Assembly (NCBI GenBank): GCA_016713535.1
Contig: JADJOY010000059.1
Span: 1 to 12,604 of the forward strand
From: Deltaproteobacteria bacterium
GTDB lineage: Bacteria; JADJOY01
Direction: 5' to 3'
DNA: 12,604 nucleotides
The number at the start of each line of letters is the position of its first letter. The first letter of the stretch is position 1. This document shows, one piece after another, positions 1 to 6,782 of this stretch. The notes under the pieces were generated by a model. That model was not told where the DNA came from and ran no database searches. It saw only the letters and a program-made list of their open reading frames with translations. The position numbers and the translations under genes were made by a program.

Positions 1-796
1 ACCGATCCCCGGCGGCCGCGACAACGCCCGCCAGACGGTCGCCGATCTGGTGCAGCTCGCGCGCACCGTCGAGACCGACCTGGGCTCGCTCGACCTGGCG
101 CCGCTCGACGCACCCGACGGCGTCGCGGACGTGGACGGCTCGCGCATCGGCTACCTCGGCGTCTCGTTCGGCGCGATCCTGGGCTCGATGTTCGCCTCCG
201 TGGACCCGGCGGTGCGCGCGGCCGCGTTGCTGGTCGGCGGCGGCACCTGGACCGACATCGCGTTCGGCTTCCCGCCGATCAACGCGGGTGGCGACGGCTT
301 CGGCACCATCGCCGGCGTCGCCGACCTCCTCCACCTGCCGGTCTCCGACGTGCTGACGCTGATGGCCGTGGGGCAGAGCGTGTTCGCGCCCGGCGACCCC
401 CTCACCTTCGCCCGCTGGATGAAGGACGGGTCACCTCTCGACACCGCCCCGCGCGAGAAGCGCTCCGTGATGCAGCTCGAGGTGATCGACGATCAGGTCG
501 TGAACAACAAGAGCAACGAGGCGCTGGCGCGCACGATCGACCTACCGCTGCTCACACCGATCGCGCGCGCGATCCCTGGGCTCGCCGAGGCGCCGTCGCC
601 GCTCGCCGCTAACGTCGCGAACGGTACTACCGCGGGGCTCGTCCAGTACCACGTGTACGAGGACGGAACGATCGCCGAGCACGACAACATCGGCGGCTCG
701 CCCGAGGTGAAGGCGCAGCTCGAGGACTTCCTGAGCAGCGTGCTGCTACGCGGCGAGGCGCCCTCGATCAGCGCGCCGGCGCAGAACGCGAGGTGA
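1..796 (+). CDS. Alpha/beta-hydrolase-fold serine hydrolase (lipase/esterase-like), 5' end missing
   Basis: The frame is open from base 2, so the true start lies upstream; a GTG at 50 is internal. The visible part begins P-I-P-G-G-R-D-N and reaches a nucleophile elbow G-V-S-F-G whose serine codon is at 164-166, preceded by the strand-forming segment SRIGYL. A likely acid lies in EVIDDQVVNN (about 480-510), and a histidine in TIAEHDNIGG (about 667-696) is placed correctly for the third triad member. This order (Ser, Asp, His) and spacing fit the large family of bacterial alpha/beta hydrolases that includes extracellular lipases. The substrate cannot be read from sequence, and export cannot be judged because the N-terminus is absent. 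The stop TGA at 794-796 overlaps the 3' end of the minus-strand glycosidase by 29 bases. Confidence 0.85.
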   Translation, partial: PIPGGRDNARQTVADLVQLARTVETDLGSLDLAPLDAPDGVADVDGSRIGYLGVSFGAILGSMFASVDPAVRAAALLVGGGTWTDIAFGFPPINAGGDGFGTIAGVADLLHLPVSDVLTLMAVGQSVFAPGDPLTFARWMKDGSPLDTAPREKRSVMQLEVIDDQVVNNKSNEALARTIDLPLLTPIARAIPGLAEAPSPLAANVANGTTAGLVQYHVYEDGTIAEHDNIGGSPEVKAQLEDFLSSVLLRGEAPSISAPAQNAR

Positions 797-2792
797 GCGC
801 GGACGGCACCATCGACGGCGCCGAGGGTGGCGCCGAGGGTGGCGCCGCGAGCGAGACCGCACGCCAGCTCCGAGGGCCAGCCAGCAGCTCGTCGGGCGCG
901 CGTCCTCCCAGCGACATCCAGCGCGCGCGGTGGAATGCGGTGACGGCGAGAGCGGCGCTCAACGGAGCGCCGGCGCTCGGAGGTTGCTCGACAGCCAGGG
1001 CCGTCCACGGGATCACGGCCTCGACCACGTAGCGCGGCTGATCCGAGCCGAAGTAGCGCAGCCGCGCGCCCGGCACGGCTGCGCGCTCGCCCGCGTCGCC
1101 AGCCGCAGCGAGCCTCGGTTCGAACGCCGGCGCGGCGCGCTTCTCGAACACCCGCGGCGGCACCACCGACAGCACGAACCGCCGCGGCCCACCACCCGCG
1201 TCCAGGCCAAGGTCGAGGTGCAGCGCCTCGTCGACCGGGAACTCGCCGTCGAAGGCGAGCAGCGCCGGGTCGTAGTAGTCCATCGCGATCATCGCGACCG
1301 CCAGCCCCGCGGCGCTCCACGACCAGTAGAGGTCGCCGAACGGCACCTCCCCCTCGGGCGCGGAGAGCCCGGGGATCCACGCAGCGTCCTTCGGCCAGTC
1401 CGAGAGGGTGGCGTCGTCGGGGTCGACGGTCGCGAACGGGACGGCCACGGGCGCGTCCGCCCCCGAGCCGCCCCTGAGGCGAGGGCGAGCGCGCTCGTGC
1501 TCGCCGGGGAGCGCGGCATTCGCCTCGGCGAGCTCCTCGGTGACCTCTGCATACGGGCGGTCGTCGACGTCCACCAGGCCGAAGTCGTAGTCCTCGCCGT
1601 CCACGGGGCGTCCGCCGAGCGGGTGGTCGTAGTACTGGAACCAGTGCAGCCCGACGACGTTCGGCTCCGCCGCCAGGCGTCGCGCCGCCGCCGCGGCGCC
1701 GCGCGCGCGCTCGGCCTGGGTGGCGACCGTCATGAGGTGGCCGTTGTTGAGGTTGCCGGTGCGGTTCTCGCGCGCCGCGAAGAACCACTCGGACACCAGC
1801 ACCGGCTTGCCCGGCGCGAGCCGGCGCAGCCCGTCGAAGAAATACCGTGCGATCCAGCCGTCGCCGGCGTCGGGGTTGTAGTTGGTGGCGATCGCGTCCA
1901 CGTACGGCGCCATCGCGCGCACCGCCACCGGGTCGTAGTAGATCGGCAACCGGTCACCGAAGATCAGCGCGTCCGGGTCGGCTTCCCACAGCGCCGCGTG
2001 GACGGTCTCGTAGTAGCGGCTAGCCACCCGCGCGGTGAACGCACGCACGGCCTGGATGCCGGAGCCGCCGGGACGCAGCCGCGTCGGCGCGCCCGCCTTC
2101 GCCGCGAGCTCGTCCCACGACGTCACGCCCTCGGGCGGCACGAAGTCCGCGACGAGCTCGGACCAGCGCCCCCGGTAGCGGCTGCGCAGCAACGCCACCC
2201 ATTCCTGCTTGGTGTGATTGGAGGCGGGCTGCTTGCCGTAAAAGGTGAAGAGCGCGCCACCCCACCAGCCGACCTCGTTGTCCGTGAAGTACCCGATCCG
2301 CCGCGGCTGGCCGCGGTAGGGCGCCACCAGCTCCTCCGCCTTGCGCCGGACCCGCTCGGCCACCTCGGGCGCGAACGGATCCGCCCAGTGGAACGCCGCC
2401 GACTGGCCGAGGGCGAGGCTCGGTATGGACGGCAAGCCGATCTCGGTGGGTGGCGCCGAGATCGCGCCCGCCGTGTTGAATCCCCACCCGACCAGCCGGA
2501 CGCGGGTCGCCGTCAGCCAGTCGGCGAAGCTCGGATAGCGCGCCTTCCAGAAGTAGGCGCGCGGCGGGGTGGTGCGGCCCCGCCCGTCGCCACCGTCGAG
2601 CCCGTTCACGCCGATCGAGAAGAAGCGCTCCCCGCACGGCGTGACCAGCCATGCGACGCCGTTTTCGTCCGCGACCGACCAGCGCGAGCTCGGTGCCGCG
2701 GCGAAGTCGGTGCACGCGACGGCCTGACCCACGCTCGCGAGGCAGGCGAGGAGTACCAGCACACCGGCGCGGGTCGACGCGAGTGGCCTCAT
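768..2792 (-). CDS. Secreted glycoside hydrolase (clan GH-A, agarase/beta-galactosidase-like) with C-terminal carbohydrate-binding-like domain
   Basis: 674 residues from ATG at 2792. Residues 1-26 are an export signal: a basic start, a VLVLLA core, then either signal peptidase I cleavage near AVA-C or a lipoprotein cysteine at C17 (LLAC); I cannot decide between them. Residues 35-62 (RWSVADENGVAWLVTPCGERFFSIGVN in outline) match the opening of agarase/beta-galactosidase-like TIM barrels. Glu173 in YFTDNEVGWW is the probable acid/base and Glu335 in PVLVSEWFFA the probable nucleophile; GLHWFQYYDHP (about 381-391) closes the barrel. Residues about 450-655 form a beta-rich region like CBM9/DOMON sugar-binding modules (DPDDATLSDW, YWSWSAAGLAVAMIAMDYYD). 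The tail is Pro/Ser/Ala-rich. It probably acts outside the cytoplasm on a polysaccharide; family GH42, GH50 or a relative, substrate unknown. No Shine-Dalgarno precedes the start; a -10-like element lies just upstream. Confidence 0.85.
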   Translation of the reverse strand: MRPLASTRAGVLVLLACLASVGQAVACTDFAAAPSSRWSVADENGVAWLVTPCGERFFSIGVNGLDGGDGRGRTTPPRAYFWKARYPSFADWLTATRVRLVGWGFNTAGAISAPPTEIGLPSIPSLALGQSAAFHWADPFAPEVAERVRRKAEELVAPYRGQPRRIGYFTDNEVGWWGGALFTFYGKQPASNHTKQEWVALLRSRYRGRWSELVADFVPPEGVTSWDELAAKAGAPTRLRPGGSGIQAVRAFTARVASRYYETVHAALWEADPDALIFGDRLPIYYDPVAVRAMAPYVDAIATNYNPDAGDGWIARYFFDGLRRLAPGKPVLVSEWFFAARENRTGNLNNGHLMTVATQAERARGAAAAARRLAAEPNVVGLHWFQYYDHPLGGRPVDGEDYDFGLVDVDDRPYAEVTEELAEANAALPGEHERARPRLRGGSGADAPVAVPFATVDPDDATLSDWPKDAAWIPGLSAPEGEVPFGDLYWSWSAAGLAVAMIAMDYYDPALLAFDGEFPVDEALHLDLGLDAGGGPRRFVLSVVPPRVFEKRAAPAFEPRLAAAGDAGERAAVPGARLRYFGSDQPRYVVEAVIPWTALAVEQPPSAGAPLSAALAVTAFHRARWMSLGGRAPDELLAGPRSWRAVSLAAPPSAPPSAPSMVPSALTSRSAPAR
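817..847. repeat. Short tandem repeat, 12-base unit, about 2.6 copies
   Basis: The unit ggcgccgagggt occurs at 817-828 and 829-840, and the next copy begins at 841-847. It lies inside the C-terminal codons of the minus-strand glycosidase, where it encodes the Ser/Ala/Pro-rich tail (APPSAPPSAPS), outside the catalytic and sugar-binding domains. It is likely a slippage-prone, length-variable tail with little functional constraint. Confidence 0.7.
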
Positions 2793-2801
2793 GACGGCGG
2801 A

Positions 2802-2809
2802 ACGATAGC
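2802..2809 (-). promoter_or_regulatory. -10-like element (GCTATCGT) close to the glycosidase start
   Basis: On the minus strand the element GCTATCGTTC lies just before the glycosidase ATG, about 15 bases from its TA to the start codon, and no Shine-Dalgarno sequence is present. The almost identical GCTAGCGTTC precedes the GTG of pnuC. Genes here with a good Shine-Dalgarno lack this element. This suggests a -10 hexamer for a leaderless or very short leader transcript. It is inferred from two examples only. Confidence 0.4.
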
Positions 2810-2812
2810 GGA

Positions 2813-2842
2813 TTGACCGGCTGTCGTCGGATCGCGTCCAAT
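2813..2842 (+). promoter_or_regulatory. Weak candidate sigma-70 type promoter for the zinc-ribbon/TPR gene
   Basis: The 89-base divergent gap between the glycosidase and zinc-ribbon gene starts must hold promoters for both if neither is read from further away. On the plus strand TTGACC at 2813-2818 resembles a -35 box, and TCCAAT at 2837-2842, 18 bases later, is a poor -10. In DNA this GC-rich the AT-poor -10 match carries little weight. Confidence 0.22.
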
Positions 2843-2869
2843 CGCTGGGCGGCGAGCCGGCGCTCGCGC

Positions 2870-2874
2870 GGAGG
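2870..2874 (+). promoter_or_regulatory. Shine-Dalgarno GGAGG for the zinc-ribbon/TPR gene
   Basis: GGAGG ends seven bases before the ATG at 2882. It fixes the start there rather than at the in-frame upstream start at 2813, whose extra residues are arginine/serine-rich and not protein-like. Confidence 0.65.
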
Positions 2875-2881
2875 CTCGTCG

Positions 2882-3901
2882 ATGGCGCTCACCTGTTCGA
2901 CGTGTGGCTACGAGAATCGCGCCGACGCGGCCTACTGTGGCATGTGCAAGGCGGTGTTCCGGCCCAGAGCCGCTGGCAGCGCGGTGGCGCGCGGCACGCC
3001 GCCGGAGGCGACCGCCGCGAGAGCGGCCGCGAGTGAGCCCGCCGCGGCGCCGCGCTCGGCGTCTCCGACGTTCGACCCGGCCGCGATCGCTCGCGAGCTC
3101 GCCGCGCTTCCCGACCCGTTCCTCGAGAGCTTCGGCGTCACCCTCGACCGCTCGCTCGCGAGCCTGCGCCTCCTCGACCTCTTCATCGACGAGACCTGGG
3201 GCACCGATGGCGAGGCCCCCGGCGACGACTCGTACCGCCCGAGCCGCGGCAAGCAGCACCTCATCCTCGGCTTCGGCAGCTACCTGGGCGAGGTGGTTCG
3301 CGATCTCGTCGGCGGTGCCTGGTGGGACGATCCGGCCCATCCGGGCAACCCCACCGCGACAGCGCTGGTGATCGGCGAGTCGCGGATCTTCCCGATCGCC
3401 CGGGTCTACAAGCGGCTGCGCGACGGCGCCTCCGATCCACTCCACCCGCTCGCCCTCTACGTGGTGCGGCAGATCGACCCGCGGCGCCTCGTCGCCTGCG
3501 CTGGCGACTACGAGCGCCACGCCCAGCACTTCGTGAGCGCGAGCCAGCTCCCCGGCGAGCGCGTCGACGAGATCGCCGCCGAATTGCTGCGAACCGCCGC
3601 CGGGCTCGATCCGTCGCGGGCCCTCGAGCTCGAGGCTCGCCTGGCCGCGCTCGTGAAGCGGCGCGCCGCCGACGGGCGATCGGCAACCGCGTCACCCTCC
3701 TCGACGCCGCCACCACCCGCCCCTGCTGTCGCGCACCCGCCTGATGCGCCGCGAGGCGCGCCCGTGGAGGCTCCGCCCCCGGCCGCGGCGGAACCGGGCG
3801 GGCTCGCCCATCGCGGACTCGAGCTGCTGATCGCGGGCGAGCTCGACGCCGCGCTCGAGCCGCTCGGCGCGTGGGCGCGCGCCGTCGAAACTGACCTCTG
3901 A
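2882..3901 (+). CDS. Zinc-ribbon protein, N-terminal part of a zinc-ribbon/TPR gene ended by an in-frame TGA
   Basis: 339 residues before TGA at 3899-3901. Residues 5-22 form a treble-Cys pair zinc ribbon (C5-x2-C8-x10-C19-x2-C22), a type that usually binds structural zinc at the start of bacterial regulatory or scaffold proteins. A low-complexity Ala/Pro linker follows (about 28-58). Residues about 60-235 are a well-behaved globular domain I do not recognise; landmarks are LRLLDLFIDETWG, the segment LILGFGSYLGEVVRDLVGGAWW, and FPIARVYKRLRDG. A second Pro/Ala-rich linker (about 262-300) leads to a helical repeat start, RGLELLIAGELDAALEPLGAWARAVETDL. The same frame continues without change of codon style beyond the TGA into a TPR region, so this is probably the first part of one about 530-residue protein. 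There is no signal peptide, so it is likely cytoplasmic. Function unknown; a TPR scaffold is the best guess. Confidence 0.7.
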   Translation: MALTCSTCGYENRADAAYCGMCKAVFRPRAAGSAVARGTPPEATAARAAASEPAAAPRSASPTFDPAAIARELAALPDPFLESFGVTLDRSLASLRLLDLFIDETWGTDGEAPGDDSYRPSRGKQHLILGFGSYLGEVVRDLVGGAWWDDPAHPGNPTATALVIGESRIFPIARVYKRLRDGASDPLHPLALYVVRQIDPRRLVACAGDYERHAQHFVSASQLPGERVDEIAAELLRTAAGLDPSRALELEARLAALVKRRAADGRSATASPSSTPPPPAPAVAHPPDAPRGAPVEAPPPAAAEPGGLAHRGLELLIAGELDAALEPLGAWARAVETDL

Positions 3902-4474
3902 TGCGCGCGGCTGGATCACCCGCGCGGAATCGCCCTCTCCGACACCGGGCTCGGCGAGCTGCTCGCCCACTACGGCGCCGCGGCGAGTGTGGCGCCCGGG
4001 TTCCTCGACGCATGGCGGGAGCTCGGCGTGGGCCTGGCGATGTGGGGCTCGAGCGAGGCCGCGCTCGCCGCCCTCGATCGCGCGCTGACGGTTGCGCCCG
4101 GCGACGCCACCTCGTGGAACCACAAGGGCGTCACGTTCATGCGCATGAGCCGGCCTCTCGACGCGCTCGCGTGTTGGGACCGGGTGCTCGAGCTCGACGT
4201 CCGGCACGCCGGCGCCGCCCGCAACCGCGGGGCCGCCTTGCAGCGCCTGGGGCGGCCGAAGGAAGAGGTGCTCGGTGCCTTCACCCACGCGCTCGAGCTG
4301 GACGACGGCCACGCCGCCACCTGGTACAGCCGCGGCGATTGCGAGCTCGCGCTCGGGCACAGGGAGGACGCGGCGCGCTCGTTCCAGCGTTGCCTCGATC
4401 TCCCGGGCGCGAACGCCGCCACTCGTGCCGCCGCCGAGCGGCACCTAGCGGCGCTCGCGGCGCCGCAGCGCTGA
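3902..4474 (+). CDS. Tetratricopeptide-repeat region, C-terminal part of the interrupted zinc-ribbon/TPR gene
   Basis: This is in the same frame as the upstream piece, directly after its TGA. Translation resumes at once as CARLDHPRGIALSDTGLGE, with nearly all third positions G or C. At least three TPR-like helical pairs follow: LGVGLAMWGSSEAALAALDRAL, then SWNHKGVTFMRMSRPLDALACWDRVLELD, then ATWYSRGDCELALGHREDAARSFQRCL; a partial one lies between them (NRGAALQRLGRPKEEVLGAFTHALELD). TPR arrays bind partner proteins and peptides. If translated alone, initiation could occur at GTG 3989, but the coding signal begins earlier, so a separate gene is less likely than a single gene with a nonsense codon or sequence error. 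It ends 60 bases before the convergent patatin stop. Confidence 0.65.
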   Translation, partial: CARLDHPRGIALSDTGLGELLAHYGAAASVAPGFLDAWRELGVGLAMWGSSEAALAALDRALTVAPGDATSWNHKGVTFMRMSRPLDALACWDRVLELDVRHAGAARNRGAALQRLGRPKEEVLGAFTHALELDDGHAATWYSRGDCELALGHREDAARSFQRCLDLPGANAATRAAAERHLAALAAPQR

Positions 4475-4490
4475 CGCCCAACGGCACGCT

Positions 4491-4528
4491 CGAGCCGCCG
4501 CCGCGGCGTGGGAACGGCGCGCGGCTCG
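4491..4528. terminator. Candidate bidirectional hairpin terminator between convergent genes
   Basis: CGAGCCGC at 4491-4498 pairs with GCGGCTCG at 4521-4528. Inside, CGCCG at 4499-4503 pairs with CGGCG at 4515-4519, leaving one bulged base and an 11-base loop. The hairpin sits in the 60-base gap between the TPR stop and the patatin stop. There is no T-run on either side, so Rho-independent function is uncertain. Confidence 0.4.
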
Positions 4529-4534
4529 CGCGCG

Positions 4535-5746
4535 TCACGCAGCTCGTGAGCGGCGGCGATCCGTCGAGCCCGCGTCTCCCTCGCTGGCGAAGAACGCTCG
4601 CACCTCGCCGGCCCGTCGCTTCACGTCGTCGGCGCCGAGCTCGATCAGCCGCGAGCAGAACGCCGCGTCGAAGAGCAAGTAACTCACCAGCTCGGTGGTC
4701 GCCTCGTCGCCACCCAGGCCGCGCAGCAGGTACCGCACGATCCCCGGGACGTGGTCGGCCATCTCCGCCGCGAGCTCGCCGAACGAGCGCGTCGGGCTGA
4801 GCCAGAGGACGTCCACGAGGTGGAACGGATCGCCCGCCGCGCCGCCGTGCGCCGCGACGCTCTGGTTGACGCGCAGCGCGTGGTCGACGTCGACCTCGAT
4901 CGAGTCGAGCATCACCGCGTCGAGGAGCACGCCGGCGATCTGCGCGATGGTCGGCGGAGGCAGCCGGGTGGGCCCGACCGACTCGGGGCGCGGCGACGAC
5001 TCGCGCACGCCCACGGCGACGATCCGCTGCGCCCCGAGCTGGATCGCCGGCTCGAGCGGCGAGGTGTTGCGAATGCAGCCGTCGCCGAAGTGGCGGCCGC
5101 CGATCTCGACCGACGGGAAGAACACCGGGATCGCGCTCGACGCCATGAGGTGCTCGACGCCGATCTCGGTGCGCTCGACCTGCCGGCGAATCCGGCTCCA
5201 CGTCGGCAGGTTCCGCGCGCCCTGCACGAACACCACGCCGTTGGTGGTGTAGAGGTTGGTCGCCGAGATCGCCACCGCCTTGAGCCCACCCCGCTCGACG
5301 TTGCCGGCGATGTCGCCGAACGGGATCGCCTTCGCGAGCAGCTTGCGAAGCGGAGCGGTGTCGAGGAGCGCCTTCGGCGCGACGTGGCCGAGCGCGCCGC
5401 CGAAGGTCAGGTCGCGCACCCACTTCAGCCCGATCCCGCCCAGCGAAGCCACGTCGGTGCGGAACACCTGCTTGGCCTGGATGTTCCCCCACAGCCGGGC
5501 GAGCTGCGCGACGCCGTCCTCGAAGCGATCCGCGTGCGCGGCGAGCATCGCGGCGTTGATCGAACCCGCGCTCGAGCCCACCAGGATCGAGAACGGGCTC
5601 TTGCCCGGCGCGCCGATCCCCAGCTCGGCGAGGCCCTTGAGCACGCCGACCTGGTACGCACCCCGCGCTCCGCCACCCGAGAGCACGAGCGCGACATCGC
5701 CGCGTCCGCTGTTACCCACGCCCGACCGCTCGTTCCGGCTCGCCAT
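4535..5746 (-). CDS. Patatin-like phospholipase
   Basis: 403 residues from ATG at 5746, chosen because GGAGG lies five bases upstream on the minus strand; an in-frame upstream start at 5830 would add 28 arginine-rich residues. Family hallmarks are all present: the oxyanion loop GGGARG (residues 24-29) in LVLSGGGARGAYQVGVL, the nucleophile elbow G-S-S-A-G (57-61, Ser59), and the catalytic Asp222 in HFGDGCIRN followed by PLEPAIQLGAQRIVAVGV. Patatins use a Ser-Asp dyad to cleave acyl chains from phospholipids or other lipids. No signal peptide or membrane segment is visible, so the protein is cytoplasmic or exported by a dedicated system. The length suits stand-alone bacterial patatins with about 150 extra C-terminal residues of unknown role. 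The substrate cannot be assigned. Confidence 0.9.
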   Translation of the reverse strand: MASRNERSGVGNSGRGDVALVLSGGGARGAYQVGVLKGLAELGIGAPGKSPFSILVGSSAGSINAAMLAAHADRFEDGVAQLARLWGNIQAKQVFRTDVASLGGIGLKWVRDLTFGGALGHVAPKALLDTAPLRKLLAKAIPFGDIAGNVERGGLKAVAISATNLYTTNGVVFVQGARNLPTWSRIRRQVERTEIGVEHLMASSAIPVFFPSVEIGGRHFGDGCIRNTSPLEPAIQLGAQRIVAVGVRESSPRPESVGPTRLPPPTIAQIAGVLLDAVMLDSIEVDVDHALRVNQSVAAHGGAAGDPFHLVDVLWLSPTRSFGELAAEMADHVPGIVRYLLRGLGGDEATTELVSYLLFDAAFCSRLIELGADDVKRRAGEVRAFFASEGDAGSTDRRRSRAA

Positions 5747-5751
5747 CCGAT

Positions 5752-5756
5752 CCTCC
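5752..5756 (-). promoter_or_regulatory. Shine-Dalgarno GGAGG for the patatin gene
   Basis: On the minus strand GGAGG is followed by ATCGG and then the ATG at 5746. The five-base spacing is near ideal and decides the start. Confidence 0.65.
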
Positions 5757-6095
5757 ACCCGCGGGTCGCTCGAGCGGTGACTCGGGCGGGCGCCGCGTAA
5801 CGGCCCGGTGACGCGAGATCCTCGCGCCAACTCGCGCGCTCCGGAACGGACCGCGGATTCGCGGCGCTTTCCCTGCGCTTGCGCTCACGCCGTCGCGAGC
5901 ACCGCGCGCGCGGCTTCCACCAATGCGACCCTCGTGCCCGAGCGCGGGGCCGGCGTGACCCAGGCGGCGGCGCTCGCGCCGGCGGGAACGGCCAGCGTGA
6001 CCGCGACGATCGACACCGGGAGGCCCCGCCCGACGATGTCCAGGCGCCCTCCCGCGAACGCTGGGCGCCCAGGCTGCCGGGCGGCGCGCGCGGAT

Positions 6096-6105
6096 GCTAG
6101 CGTTC
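6096..6105 (+). promoter_or_regulatory. -10-like element (GCTAGCGTTC) before pnuC
   Basis: GCTAGCGTTC ends five bases before the GTG at 6111 and differs in one base from the element in front of the minus-strand glycosidase. No Shine-Dalgarno lies between it and the start codon, consistent with a very short or absent 5' leader. No -35 match is evident. Confidence 0.4.
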
Positions 6106-6110
6106 GGCGC

Positions 6111-6782
6111 GTGAGCGCCTGGTACGAAGCGATCGAGCCCTTGCAGCGCGCCGCCGCGGTGGTGGCCGGCGCGCCGGTGACGTGGGCCGAGGTCCTCGGC
6201 GACGTGACCGGCGCCGCGTGCGTGTGGCTGCTCGCGCGTCAGAGCGTGTGGAACTGGCCGCTCGGGCTCGGCAACAACGTGTTCTGGGGGTTGCTCTTCT
6301 GGGACGCGAAGCTCTACGGCGACTCGGTGCTACAGGCGATTTTCTTCGCCCTGGGCTGTTACGGCTGGTGGTGCTGGGTCCGGCCGCGCGCCGGCCGGAC
6401 CGCGCTCACCGTGCGCCGCCCCTCGCCGCGCGAGTGGTGGATCGTGGGGGGGCTCACGACGCTCGCGACCGCGGCCGCGTCCGCGTTCCTGGCGCAGCGC
6501 ACCGACTCGCCGGTGCCGCTCGCCGACGCCAGCGTCCTCACGCTGAGCCTCGCCGCCACCTACGGTCAAGCGCTCAAGCTCGTCGAGTCGTGGTGGGTGT
6601 GGATCGCCGTCGACGTCATCAGCGTCCCGCTCTACGTGAGCCGCGGGCTCTACCCCACCGCCGCGCTCTACGCGGTGTTCGGGGTCCTGTGCGTGACCGG
6701 CCTCGCGCGCTGGTCGCGCGAGCTCACCGGAGGCGACGAGCGCGTCGCGGACGGGACCGCGAGCGTGAGCACGAGCGCCTGA
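6111..6782 (+). CDS. pnuC: Nicotinamide riboside transporter PnuC
   Basis: 223 residues from GTG at 6111. PnuC proteins are inner-membrane facilitators that let nicotinamide riboside enter, trapped afterwards by phosphorylation. The family signature is clear: LLFWDAKLYGDSVLQAIFFALGCYGWWCWV (outlined, residues 61-90) and ESWWVWIAVDVISVPLYVSRGLYPTAALYAVFGVL (outlined, 159-193), with the conserved tryptophans that line the substrate site. Hydrophobic segments at about 31-45, 52-64, 73-90, 109-127, 141-155, 161-176 and 181-199 fit the usual seven-helix layout. The stop TGA at 6780-6782 overlaps the ATG of the NadR-like gene (TGATG), so the two are translationally coupled and form an NAD salvage operon. 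An upstream in-frame extension to 5808 exists but has no PnuC character. Confidence 0.9.
   Translation: MSAWYEAIEPLQRAAAVVAGAPVTWAEVLGDVTGAACVWLLARQSVWNWPLGLGNNVFWGLLFWDAKLYGDSVLQAIFFALGCYGWWCWVRPRAGRTALTVRRPSPREWWIVGGLTTLATAAASAFLAQRTDSPVPLADASVLTLSLAATYGQALKLVESWWVWIAVDVISVPLYVSRGLYPTAALYAVFGVLCVTGLARWSRELTGGDERVADGTASVSTSA

Larger units (their letters stand above)
5747..6110. other. Intergenic stretch between divergent patatin and pnuC, no confident gene
   Basis: It holds the patatin Shine-Dalgarno (CCTCC at 5752-5756, plus-strand reading) and, at its other end, the -10-like element of pnuC. The plus frame continuous with pnuC is open back to 5808, but that extension is Thr/Arg/Ala-rich and unlike a PnuC N-terminus. 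A minus-strand frame ending with TGA at 5885-5887 reads protein-like (LDIVGRGLPVSIVAV and AWVTPAPRSGTRVALVEAAR in parts) but lacks an ATG; the nearest start is a GTG at 6016, giving only 43 residues. It may be a gene remnant. No riboswitch or obvious operator was recognised. Confidence 0.5.

Noticed and set aside
930-2816. Very long plus-strand open frame opposite the glycosidase
   Set aside because: Its translation is Arg/Val/His/Gly-rich without domains, whereas the minus strand has a signal peptide, catalytic glutamates and a binding domain. Long antisense frames are expected at this GC content.
3899-3926. Selenocysteine insertion site at TGA 3899
   Set aside because: The hairpin begins three bases after the TGA, closer than known bacterial SECIS elements, and such GC stems are common by chance here. 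No selenoprotein family or machinery is seen.
3901-4800. Plus-strand frame starting at ATG 3901, overlapping the TGA (TGATG)
   Set aside because: It looks like a coupled gene start, but the product is arginine-rich and out of frame with the TPR motifs, which lie in the frame of the upstream gene.
4751-5800. Long plus-strand open frame opposite the patatin gene
   Set aside because: Antisense shadow. The minus strand carries all patatin motifs and a Shine-Dalgarno; the plus translation is charged low-complexity sequence.
5808-6110. N-terminal extension of PnuC to 5808
   Set aside because: The added 101 residues are Thr/Arg/Ala-rich with no membrane character. PnuC normally starts close to the first helix, and a -10-like element sits just before GTG 6111.
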